Shown here: one piece after another, positions 31,083 to 37,464 of the stretch
Position numbering within the stretch: position 1 is the first letter of the stretch
How the letters are laid out: each line of letters opens with the position of its first letter
DNA from: JASBZA01 sp964345295
Lineage (GTDB): Bacteria > Bacillota > Clostridia > Saccharofermentanales > Fastidiosipilaceae
Direction of reading: 5' to 3'
Length of the DNA stretch: 37,464 bases
Assembly: GCA_964345295.1 (NCBI GenBank)
Contig: CAYFQG010000013.1
Coordinates: 1-37,464, forward strand
The notes under the pieces: generated by a model
The model's input: only the letters and a program-made list of their open reading frames with translations
The model's database searches: none
Told to the model about the DNA's origin: nothing
Translations under genes and position numbers: made by a program

Positions 31083-32237
31083 ATGACCCAACAAGCATGT
31101 GTTTGGCACGAAGTTTTACATATCGACAAAGACACCGGAGCCAGAGCGGGTATCTTGCATACTCCGCACGGTTCTTTCCCCACCCCTATGTTTATGCCGG
31201 TAGGAACACAGGCTACCGTTAAGGGTATATCACCCAAAGAGTTGGAAGAAATGGGGGCCGGCGTGGTTTTGTCCAATACCTACCATCTCTGGATGCGACC
31301 GGGCTCGGAGATTGTCAGGCAGGCCGGTGGTTTGCACGATTTTATGCAATGGCCAAAGGGCATCTTGACCGACTCCGGCGGCTTTCAGGTTTTCTCTTTG
31401 TCTTCGCCCAAAGATATAGTAGAAGAGGGTGTCCATTTTAAGTCTCATATCGATGGTTCCCGGCATTTCTTAACACCTGAAAAATCTATGAAAATCCAGA
31501 TGGATTTGGGGGCGGATATCATTATGGCCTTCGATGAGTGTATTCCTTACCCGGCCGAAAGAGCTTATGCGGCCAAATCCTCCGATCGGACGACCCGGTG
31601 GCTGGAACGTTGTATTAAGGCTTTTGACCAAACGGATAAGCAGGCTTTATTCGGTATTGTTCAGGGCGGTATGTATCCGGATTTAAGACAAAAAAGTATT
31701 AGAGAGATTACTTCTTTTGATTTACCGGGTTACGGCGTGGGCGGTCTCAGTGTAGGCGAACCTCCCGAAGAATACTACGCTATGCTGAAAGAAACCATTC
31801 CTTATTTGCCCGAAGATAAGCCGCGTTATCTGATGGGCGTGGGTACGCCGGATTATATGCTGGAAGCTATCGAACAAGGTGTTGATATGTTTGACTGTGT
31901 TATGCCGACCAGAATCGGTCGAAACGGCACGGTTTGGACACGCTACGGCCGGATGATTGTCCGAGACAACAAGTATTCCACACAATTTGAGCCCATCGAT
32001 CCGACTTGCTCCTGTTATACCTGTACCCACTTTACCAGAGCTTATATTAGGCATCTGCTTAAGGCGGACGAGATGTTCGGGCTGAGGCTGACCAGCTATC
32101 ACAACTTGTACTTCCTCATCCGCTTGATGCGCGAAGTCCGTGAGGCCATTATGGAGGACCGCTTTGCGGACTACAGCAAGTCTTTCTTAGAAGATTGGGG
32201 AGACGGTAAATACAAAGAAGAAAAAGCACCCTACTAA
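31083..32237 (+). CDS. tgt: tRNA-guanine transglycosylase (queuine/preQ1)
   Basis: This 384-residue TIM-barrel enzyme exchanges guanine 34 for preQ1 in GUN anticodons. The active site motif DSGGFQVFSL includes the catalytic region, with the second aspartate in MGVGTPDYMLEAIEQGVDMFDCVMPTR (around 257-283). The zinc site is CSCYTCTHFTRAYIRHL (about 307-323) plus a downstream histidine (YHNLYFL). Its ribosome binding site AGGAG sits inside a small palindrome, TTAGG-AGA-CCTAA (about 31066-31078), which could partly mask it. A strong terminator follows. Confidence 0.97.
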   Translation: MTQQACVWHEVLHIDKDTGARAGILHTPHGSFPTPMFMPVGTQATVKGISPKELEEMGAGVVLSNTYHLWMRPGSEIVRQAGGLHDFMQWPKGILTDSGGFQVFSLSSPKDIVEEGVHFKSHIDGSRHFLTPEKSMKIQMDLGADIIMAFDECIPYPAERAYAAKSSDRTTRWLERCIKAFDQTDKQALFGIVQGGMYPDLRQKSIREITSFDLPGYGVGGLSVGEPPEEYYAMLKETIPYLPEDKPRYLMGVGTPDYMLEAIEQGVDMFDCVMPTRIGRNGTVWTRYGRMIVRDNKYSTQFEPIDPTCSCYTCTHFTRAYIRHLLKADEMFGLRLTSYHNLYFLIRLMREVREAIMEDRFADYSKSFLEDWGDGKYKEEKAPY

Positions 32238-32270
32238 GACGTATTTTAAATATGTTCAATTCTTTTTTAG

Positions 32271-32305
32271 AGGTGTCAAGTAAAAGGGCTTGACACCTCG
32301 TTTTT
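32271..32305 (+). terminator. Terminator of queA-tgt
   Basis: AGGTGTCAAG (32271-32280) and CTTGACACCT (32289-32298) form a perfect 10-bp stem with 8-nt loop, followed by CG and five T (32301-32305). Confidence 0.92.
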
Positions 32306-32317
32306 ATCCTATATAAT
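32290..32317 (+). promoter_or_regulatory. Promoter of the ylxM-ffh-rpsP operon, -35 inside the terminator
   Basis: TTGACA (32290-32295) and TATAAT (32312-32317) are 16 bp apart; both hexamers are perfect. The -35 lies in the right arm of the upstream terminator hairpin. Expected start is near 32324. Confidence 0.85.
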
Positions 32318-32345
32318 ACCCAAGAGTATGGAGAAGGATAAGAGC

Positions 32346-32672
32346 TTGTTGGAGGATGTGACGCGTTATAGTGCGCTTTTGGACTTGTACGGATCTTTAC
32401 TTACGGAGAAGAACCGCAAGGCTTTGGCCTTATACTTGAACGAAGACTGGTCCTTAAGAGAAATCGCGGATTATTACAAGATATCCCGTCAAGCCGTCCA
32501 CGACCGTATACAGACCGGCTATGACCATTTGGACGATCTGGAAGAGAAACTGGGTCTGGAGAAGACCGCAAGGCAGGCACGAGAGCTTTTAGACCTGGCG
32601 GATGAAGCTTTGGCCGAAGATGACATGGAAAAAGTGGGCCTGGCCCTTAATAAATTACACGAATTATTCTAG
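32346..32672 (+). CDS. ylxM: YlxM-family helix-turn-helix protein
   Basis: This 108-residue protein from TTG 32346 has a sigma-70 region 4-like helix-turn-helix (LALYLNEDWSLREIADYYKISRQAVHDRIQTGYDHL), followed by a helical tail. YlxM proteins are encoded beside ffh and thought to affect SRP function or expression; the mechanism is not settled. TTG is preferred because MLEDVTRYSALLDLYGSLL aligns with the family's usual N-terminus and GGAGAAGG is 8 nt upstream. The in-frame ATG at 32328 has no binding site and would be almost leaderless given the promoter start near 32324. ffh follows 38 bp on. Confidence 0.85.
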   Translation: MLEDVTRYSALLDLYGSLLTEKNRKALALYLNEDWSLREIADYYKISRQAVHDRIQTGYDHLDDLEEKLGLEKTARQARELLDLADEALAEDDMEKVGLALNKLHELF

Positions 32673-32710
32673 GTATAGGCCTAGGACCTGATATAACGAG
32701 AGGAAAACGG

Positions 32711-34075
32711 ATGGCTGTATTTGATAGTTTATCATCTAAGTTGCAAGACATTACCCAGCGGATGCGGGGCAAGAGCCGTGTAACGGAAAAAGACCTTAAG
32801 GACATGATGAAGGAAATTCGCATTGCCCTTTTGGAAGCGGATGTTCACTATCAAGTGGTGAAAGATCTGACCAAGGAGATTTCCGAGAAGGCCAAAGGCG
32901 CCGACGTTATGGAATCCCTGACGCCGGGCCAGCAGATTGTAAAAATTGTTCATGAGTCTCTGGTAGATATACTGGGTACCGATGATAACAAGATTCATGT
33001 CAATCCGTCCGGTTTTACGGTCATCATGCTCTACGGTCTGCAAGGTTCCGGTAAGACCACGACCTCGGCTAAGTTAGCCCGACATCTGAAAAATAGCGGT
33101 AAGAAGCCTTTCCTGGTTTCGGTTGACACGCATAGACCTGCCGCACAGAAGCAGCTGGAAGTTTTAGCCCATGCTATTGACGTCCCTTGCTATATTAATC
33201 CGGAAGAGAAGGATGCCACCAAGATTGCCAAAGAAGGCTTGGACAAGGCACGTTACCTCATGCGTGATGTGCTTATTGTCGATACGGCCGGCCGAATGAC
33301 CATTGATGATGAACTGATGGATGAGCTGAAGGCTTTGGCCCAGGTGGTCAAGCCTGACGAGAAGCTCTTAATCGTAGACGCCATGATCGGTCAGGAAGCG
33401 GTCAATGTGGCCAAAAGCTTCGAAGACGAAATCGGCTTGGACGGCTTTATCATGACCAAGTTGGACGGTGATGCTAGAGGCGGTGCGGCTCTTTCGATTT
33501 ACAAGATGACCCAAAAGCCTATTAAATTCATCGCTACCGGTGAAAAAGTAGATGCCTTAGAGCCCTTTTATCCGGACCGTATGGCGTCCAGGATTTTGGG
33601 CATGGGCGATGTCTTAACCTTAATTGAGAAAGCCAGCCGCGATCTGGACGAGGATAAGGCCAGAAAATCTCTGGAGAAAATCCAGTCTAATCGCTTTACC
33701 TTGGACGACATGTTAGAGCAGATGGAAGAGGTCCAGAAGATGGGTCCTATTAAAGACCTTCTGGGTATGTTGCCGGGTGTCAGCAGCCAGCAATTGGCGG
33801 GCGTGGATATTGACGAAAAGCAGATTGACCGGACCAAGGCCATCATCAAGTCTATGACACCGGCCGAACGAAGCAATACCAAACTCTTGAACGCCAGCAG
33901 ACGTAAGCGTATAGCCCAAGGCTCGGGAACGACGGTTCAAGACGTGAATAAACTGGTTAAACAGTACGAGCAAAGCCTGCAGCTCATGAATAAGATGGGC
34001 CTCTCAGGTAATAACAAAGGCAAGAAGGGTAAAAAGAGAAGAAGAGGCTTTCCCGGCTTCCCCTTTCCTTTTTAG
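32711..34075 (+). CDS. ffh: Signal recognition particle protein Ffh (SRP54)
   Basis: This 454-residue protein binds signal sequences and 4.5S/SRP RNA and delivers ribosomes to FtsY at the membrane. It has the N domain helices (1-85), then the GTPase domain with G1 GLQGSGKTTTSAKLA, DTHRPAAQKQL, G3 DTAGRM and G4 TKLDGDARGG. The methionine-rich M domain starts about 320 (FTLDDMLEQMEEVQKMGP) and contains the RNA-binding SRRKRIAQGSGTTVQDVNKLV. The basic tail KKGKKRRRG ends in FPGFPFPF. Ribosome binding site is GAGAGG. Gene order with ylxM and rpsP is typical for Bacillota. Confidence 0.97.
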   Translation: MAVFDSLSSKLQDITQRMRGKSRVTEKDLKDMMKEIRIALLEADVHYQVVKDLTKEISEKAKGADVMESLTPGQQIVKIVHESLVDILGTDDNKIHVNPSGFTVIMLYGLQGSGKTTTSAKLARHLKNSGKKPFLVSVDTHRPAAQKQLEVLAHAIDVPCYINPEEKDATKIAKEGLDKARYLMRDVLIVDTAGRMTIDDELMDELKALAQVVKPDEKLLIVDAMIGQEAVNVAKSFEDEIGLDGFIMTKLDGDARGGAALSIYKMTQKPIKFIATGEKVDALEPFYPDRMASRILGMGDVLTLIEKASRDLDEDKARKSLEKIQSNRFTLDDMLEQMEEVQKMGPIKDLLGMLPGVSSQQLAGVDIDEKQIDRTKAIIKSMTPAERSNTKLLNASRRKRIAQGSGTTVQDVNKLVKQYEQSLQLMNKMGLSGNNKGKKGKKRRRGFPGFPFPF

Positions 34076-34117
34076 TCCTTGCATATAAATTTAAGTCATT
34101 AAGATGGAGGAATGATA

Positions 34118-34363
34118 ATGGCAGTTAAAATCAGATTAAAGAGAGTCGGTGCTAAGAAGGCACCTTATTACAGAGTGGTTGTTGCAGATGCCAGAGCACC
34201 CAGAGACGGTCGTTTCATTGAAGAAATCGGCACCTACAATCCTTTGGTCGATCCGGCTGAAATCAACATCGATGCAGAAGCCGCTCAAAGATGGATTAAG
34301 AACGGCGCTCAACCTACCGAGACTGTACGTTCTTTATTAAAGAAAACAGGAGCTATTGAATAA
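34118..34363 (+). CDS. rpsP: 30S ribosomal protein S16
   Basis: This 81-residue protein starts MAVKIRLKRVGAKKAPYYR, continues VVADARAPRDGRFIEEIGTYNP and ends GAQPTETVRSLLKKTGAIE, all diagnostic for S16. The ATG at 34118 is chosen because GGAGG is 7 nt upstream and because S16 starts this way; the ATG six bases earlier abuts that site. The stop overlaps the khpA start by one base. Confidence 0.97.
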   Translation: MAVKIRLKRVGAKKAPYYRVVVADARAPRDGRFIEEIGTYNPLVDPAEINIDAEAAQRWIKNGAQPTETVRSLLKKTGAIE

Positions 34364-34641
34364 TGGATGAGAATTTAAACGCTCAGATCGACGAGACCGT
34401 CGTTAAGGAGCTGGAGGATTTGTTGTTAGTCTTGGCACAGGCCTTGGTCGAGAAGGCCGAGGAAGTCAAGATTTCTTCAAGAGTAGAAGAGGACACCGTA
34501 ACCTTGGAAGTTCGCGTAGCCGACGAGGATATGGGTCGTGTTATTGGCCGTGCCGGTAAGAGAGCCCAGGCTATTCGTTCTATCATGAAGGCCAAAGCCA
34601 GCCGTTCCGGTTGTCGCGCCATGGTTGATATTGTCGACTAA
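34363..34641 (+). CDS. khpA: KH-domain RNA-binding protein KhpA (YlqC)
   Basis: This 92-residue protein has one KH domain. The characteristic GxxG loop is in RVIGRAGKRAQAIRSIMKA (residues about 59-77). An N-terminal helix precedes it, about 15 residues longer than the shortest relatives. KhpA forms a dimer with KhpB and influences cell elongation and RNA regulation in Bacillota. It is translationally coupled to rpsP (TAATG overlap) and followed by rimM after 3 bp. Confidence 0.94.
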   Translation: MDENLNAQIDETVVKELEDLLLVLAQALVEKAEEVKISSRVEEDTVTLEVRVADEDMGRVIGRAGKRAQAIRSIMKAKASRSGCRAMVDIVD

Positions 34642-34644
34642 TTT

Positions 34645-35214
34645 GTGTCAGACATGGCAAAGACATCTAAAGATTATTTTGTAATTGCCAAACTGGGCAG
34701 GGCCCATGGCATTAAAGGCGAGTTCAAGGTACAAATCCTGTCTGAGGACGAGGAGATTTTGTCTAAAGTAGACAAGGTCCATTTTCTTTCGAAAGACGGG
34801 AGCCGTGAGCTCGCTTCTTTTTCTGTCGATCAGGTTCGAGGGAATCCTCAGAAGATTATTAAGTTTAAAGAGATATCCGATCGGACTTTAGCCGAGACCT
34901 ATGCCGGTTTGTCTTTGGCCTTGACCAGGGCCGAACTGGATGCCTTAAGAGAAGATGAGGTAAATGAGGAAACAGGGGACGAGAATTATATTCAGGACTT
35001 CCTGGGTCTGGAATGCTATACCGAAGATCGCGGTTATATCGGCACCTTGGCGGACATCTCGGACGGAGGAGGCAATCTACTCTTTGTTATTGAAAGACCG
35101 GGTATGGAAGACTTATTTCTGCCGGCCAGAAGAGAGTTTGTCCGAGACGTGGATTTAGACCGAGGACGGGTAGACCTGATTTTACCGGACGGACTCTGGG
35201 AGCTTTACGATTAA
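34645..35214 (+). CDS. rimM: Ribosome maturation factor RimM
   Basis: This 189-residue protein assists 16S 3'-domain assembly around S19. Its N-terminal domain starts DYFVIAKLGRAHGIKGEFKV; a PRC-barrel follows from about residue 115 (IQDFLGLECYTEDRGYIGTL ... LFLPARREFVRDVDLDRGRV). The start is uncertain: GTG at 34645 or ATG at 34654; neither has a clear ribosome binding site, so initiation is probably coupled to khpA, three bases upstream. The stop overlaps the trmD start by one base. Confidence 0.94.
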   Translation: MSDMAKTSKDYFVIAKLGRAHGIKGEFKVQILSEDEEILSKVDKVHFLSKDGSRELASFSVDQVRGNPQKIIKFKEISDRTLAETYAGLSLALTRAELDALREDEVNEETGDENYIQDFLGLECYTEDRGYIGTLADISDGGGNLLFVIERPGMEDLFLPARREFVRDVDLDRGRVDLILPDGLWELYD

Positions 35215-35957
35215 TGCATTTTGATGTTTTGACCTTGTTTCCGGAGTTGATTGACACTTATCTGGAGTCTTCCATCATGGGAAGGGCTAAGGATAAGGGC
35301 GTTTTTTCCTGGACATCCCGGCAGATTCGAGACCATGCAATAGATGACTATGGCAGGGTAGACGATACCCTCTATGGTGGAGGCAGGGGTATGCTTATGC
35401 TGTCCCAGCCGGTCTATGATAGCTGGCTTGAAGCAGGAGGATGTGTAGCTAATCCCAAACAAAAGACATTATTTCTTTCGCCTAAGGGCCGGGTTTTCAA
35501 TCAATCTTTGGCCAAAGAACTTTTAGCTTATGACCAGATTATTCTCTTGTGCGGCCACTACGAAGGTGTGGACCAGAGAGTCTTAGATGAAATTCAAGCA
35601 ACTGAAGTTTCATTAGGAGATTTTGTTATTAGCGGCGGTGAGCTGGGTGCCATGGCTATCATAGATTGCTTAGTTCGCATGCTCCCCGGTACTTTGCCGG
35701 ATGAGTCGGCCTTTGAAGAAGAGTCCCACTACCATGGCCTTCTGGAATCCAGGCAATACACCAAGCCACAGGTCTGGCAAGACCGGGCTGTTCCCGATGT
35801 CTTGCTTTCGGGGGACCATAAGAAGATTGACCACTATAGGTATATGGACAGTCTTAATGAGACCCTTGTTAAAAGGCCGGATATGTTTGACCGGCTAGAC
35901 TTAAGTCCGGAGACTTTGAAAGACTTTCTGAACTGGCGGAAAGAAAATATGGAATAA
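35214..35957 (+). CDS. trmD: tRNA (guanine-N1)-methyltransferase TrmD
   Basis: This 247-residue SPOUT enzyme methylates G37 of tRNA with SAM. Motifs are MHFDVLTLFPELIDTYLESS, DDTLYGGGRGMLML, LCGHYEGVDQRVLDE and GDFVISGGELGAMAIIDCLVRMLPG, which builds the trefoil knot, then HYHGLLESRQYTKP. It overlaps rimM by one base. In most Bacillota rplS (L19) follows; here a terminator comes at once, so the operon ends with trmD. Confidence 0.97.
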   Translation: MHFDVLTLFPELIDTYLESSIMGRAKDKGVFSWTSRQIRDHAIDDYGRVDDTLYGGGRGMLMLSQPVYDSWLEAGGCVANPKQKTLFLSPKGRVFNQSLAKELLAYDQIILLCGHYEGVDQRVLDEIQATEVSLGDFVISGGELGAMAIIDCLVRMLPGTLPDESAFEEESHYHGLLESRQYTKPQVWQDRAVPDVLLSGDHKKIDHYRYMDSLNETLVKRPDMFDRLDLSPETLKDFLNWRKENME

Positions 35958-35969
35958 TGCAAAGTGAGA

Positions 35970-36007
35970 TACTGAAGGTTGATTGATTTTACCTTCAGTA
36001 TTTTTTT
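35970..36007 (+). terminator. Terminator of the ylxM-trmD operon
   Basis: TACTGAAGGT (35970-35979) and ACCTTCAGTA (35991-36000) form a perfect 10-bp stem with an 11-nt loop, followed by seven T. Confidence 0.92.
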
Positions 36008-36057
36008 ATTCTCCTTTATTAGCTATAGGTAGATTAGCTGATATGTATATTGAAAGG

Positions 36058-36063
36058 TATAAT
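36058..36063 (+). promoter_or_regulatory. -10 element upstream of the propeller gene
   Basis: TATAAT lies 117 bp before the ATG at 36180. The -35 is poor. The leader contains a 10-N gap, so its real length is unknown. Confidence 0.35.
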
Positions 36064-36094
36064 AGATTTACAAATATTAACGTGAAATGGAGAT

Positions 36095-36104
36095 NNNNNN
36101 NNNN
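36095..36104. other. 10-N assembly gap in an intergenic leader
   Basis: Ten undetermined bases between trmD and the propeller gene. It makes leader structure unreadable. Confidence 0.98.
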
Positions 36105-36179
36105 CAATAGTCTTTCAGCCGTTTTTTTCGATAATTATATGTACAGTTCCTAAAAAGTTAATAAAGGGGGATATTTACG

Positions 36180-37433
36180 ATGCAAATGTTTGGACGAAAC
36201 AGAGCAAAAGTGGCTGTGACAGCAATTTTTTTGGCTTGCACGATGATTTTTAGCTGTTTCCCTAAGTTGGTAGCTGAATCACCGGATGAGGCTTAGGGAG
36301 GCCAAGAAGCTTTGGGGTTAAAGTATAGTGACCCAATAAGTTTAGGAGATGCAGTAAAAGTTTTTCTATCGCAAGCTGTTGAAGTTTATGAAAATGGTGA
36401 GGGTGGCTACAATACTTATTTTGTAAATAATGGAAAACCATCCACTTTTTATGTGTTAGATACATTTACCGGCGAAAAAATATTTAGTCAAGAGATGCCG
36501 AATGTTTCGGTTTGTTGGCGGATGACGCGCGGAAGCGACGGAAATATCTATTTCGGAAGTATAGAGGATGGGTCTCTATTTCGATATTCGGTCACTGAGA
36601 AGAAATTAGAACAAGTCGGACAATATACCGGTGCAAATTTTACGTGGGATATTGAAGCATCGGATGATGGTAGGATATTTGGGATGATGTATCCCGGTTC
36701 AAAGATGTACGAATATAATATTGCATCAGGTGAAATAAAAGACTTGGGTTCACTTGATTCCACGCAAGAATATGTAAGGGGCTCTGGGATTCACGGAAAA
36801 TACCTTTATGCCGGGACCGGAGCAGAACTTCATTTTTATAAAATCAATATTGAAACCTATGAGAAAAGTGAGATTGAGCTTCCCACGACCGGTAGCAAAA
36901 ATATGGTGCAGAATGTTGAAGTTATAGGCGATCGTTTGCTGGTTAAGGCAGGAAAATGGCAAGTTCTAGATTTAGAGACAGAAAAATGGTTAGGTGATTT
37001 CTTAACTAACGATCATGACATTGCTTACCCATCCAAGAATGAACCTACTAAGGTGTATGATGCTGATAGAGGTGATTTGTATTATTATGACTTATCGAAT
37101 AATACTTCAACAAAGTTGGAAGGTATCACAGTTCCGAATGATATCATTCGTGAATTAAAGTGGGTAGAAAAAGACGGTAGAGAAGTGTTATTTGGGTCAA
37201 CTAAAGGGCTAGAAATGTTTTACTATGACCCTTCAGATAACTCTATTCATGACATCAAGCCTCAATCTGCAATCCAAGGACTTAAAATAAAATCTATTGA
37301 AAAATCTCCTTTTGAAGATACGCTATATATTGGCGGTTATCAAGGTGGATTTAGTGCCCTTGATTTGACATCAGATGAATTCATTGTCAATTGTCCTGGG
37401 GTAAGGCACGTTGAATGTATAGTTCTGCTATAA
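36180..37433 (+). pseudogene. Secreted beta-propeller-like protein interrupted by an in-frame amber codon
   Basis: ATG 36180 follows AAAGGGGG and encodes a 38-residue signal peptide (charged MQMFGRNRAK start, hydrophobic VAVTAIFLACTMIF, polar end). Codon 39 is TAG (36294-36296). The same frame then continues open for 379 codons to 37433. That body repeats short beta-strand units such as GSDGNIYFGSIEDGSLFRYSV, ASDDGRIFGMMYPG and GKYLYAGTGAELHFYKI, as in WD40/YVTN-type propellers; the family and ligand are not recognised. GGGAGG overlaps the TAG and is 10 nt from TTG 36312, which could restart translation without the signal peptide. The end is also suspect: a one-base shift near 37430 opens a further frame (YNEKDNAQEMSR) to the window edge. 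Confidence 0.65.
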
Positions 37434-37464
37434 CGAAAAGGACAATGCACAGGAGATGAGTAGA

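Noticed and set aside
32328..32345. Leaderless ATG start for ylxM
   Set aside because: The TTG at 32346 has a well-spaced GGAGAAGG and matches the family N-terminus better.
1..37464. CRISPR array, prophage or integrated conjugative element
   Set aside because: No regularly spaced repeats, integrase, capsid, relaxase or phage-like gene runs were found; only transposase fragments near 18.8-19.3 kb.

Overview
The window looks like a chromosomal segment of a low-to-mid GC member of the Bacillota, most likely a clostridial lineage. The support is gene order and content: ylxM-ffh-rpsP-khpA-rimM-trmD, yifB-dprA-topA-trmFO, a divergent dapAB / queA-tgt pair, polA-coaE, a PhoB/PhoR-type two-component pair, strong GGAGG Shine-Dalgarno sites, and a one-piece tmRNA with tag ANDDYVLAAA. 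The genus cannot be fixed from the sequence alone. It is a draft scaffold, with a 100-N gap (19683-19782) flanked by identical 55-bp ends and two 10-N gaps (22106-22115, 36095-36104).

Layout. 1-4005: start of a leftward gene, a DsbA-like thiol oxidoreductase, a Y-family DNA polymerase, a scrambled two-component remnant on the minus strand and a small nucleotidyltransferase. 4074-8393: an accessory metabolic block with an adenosine/adenine deaminase-like enzyme, an HD hydrolase, an EFR1-type flavodoxin-ferredoxin, a small ferredoxin, a GNAT protein and an APH-fold phosphotransferase. 8526-9066: a 32-codon membrane peptide and tmRNA. 9201-17415: a rightward run with a GT2 glycosyltransferase, response regulator and histidine kinase, two pseudouridine synthases, DNA polymerase I and CoaE. 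YchF converges on CoaE. 18774-19837: transposase debris (an IS30-type head joined to an IS256-type tail) and the scaffold gap. 19916-28247: yifB, dprA, topA, trmFO, a DUF624-like membrane protein and a second APH-fold kinase. 28267-29850: dapB and a broken dapA, leftward. 29965-35957: queA, tgt, then the SRP/ribosome-maturation operon. 36180-end: a secreted beta-propeller-like protein interrupted by an in-frame amber codon.

Functional themes. Translation and tRNA/rRNA modification dominate (tmRNA, RsuA- and RluA-type synthases, TrmFO, QueA, Tgt, RimM, TrmD, KhpA, S16, YchF), followed by DNA processing (PolA, DinB, DprA, YifB, TopA) and protein targeting (Ffh, YlxM).

I did not find a clear new multi-gene system. 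The observations most worth a second look are: a dapA lacking its Schiff-base lysine segment, the amber codon between signal peptide and propeller with a Shine-Dalgarno on top of it, a 12-bp hairpin that masks the yifB ribosome binding site, a 43-bp palindrome overlapping the dinB promoter, the rearranged receiver/kinase locus, the IS30/IS256 chimera, a promoter -35 built into the tgt terminator, and the 32-residue membrane peptide. Four separate lesions in coding sequence within one 37-kb draft piece also leave open local assembly error; each needs read-level checking.
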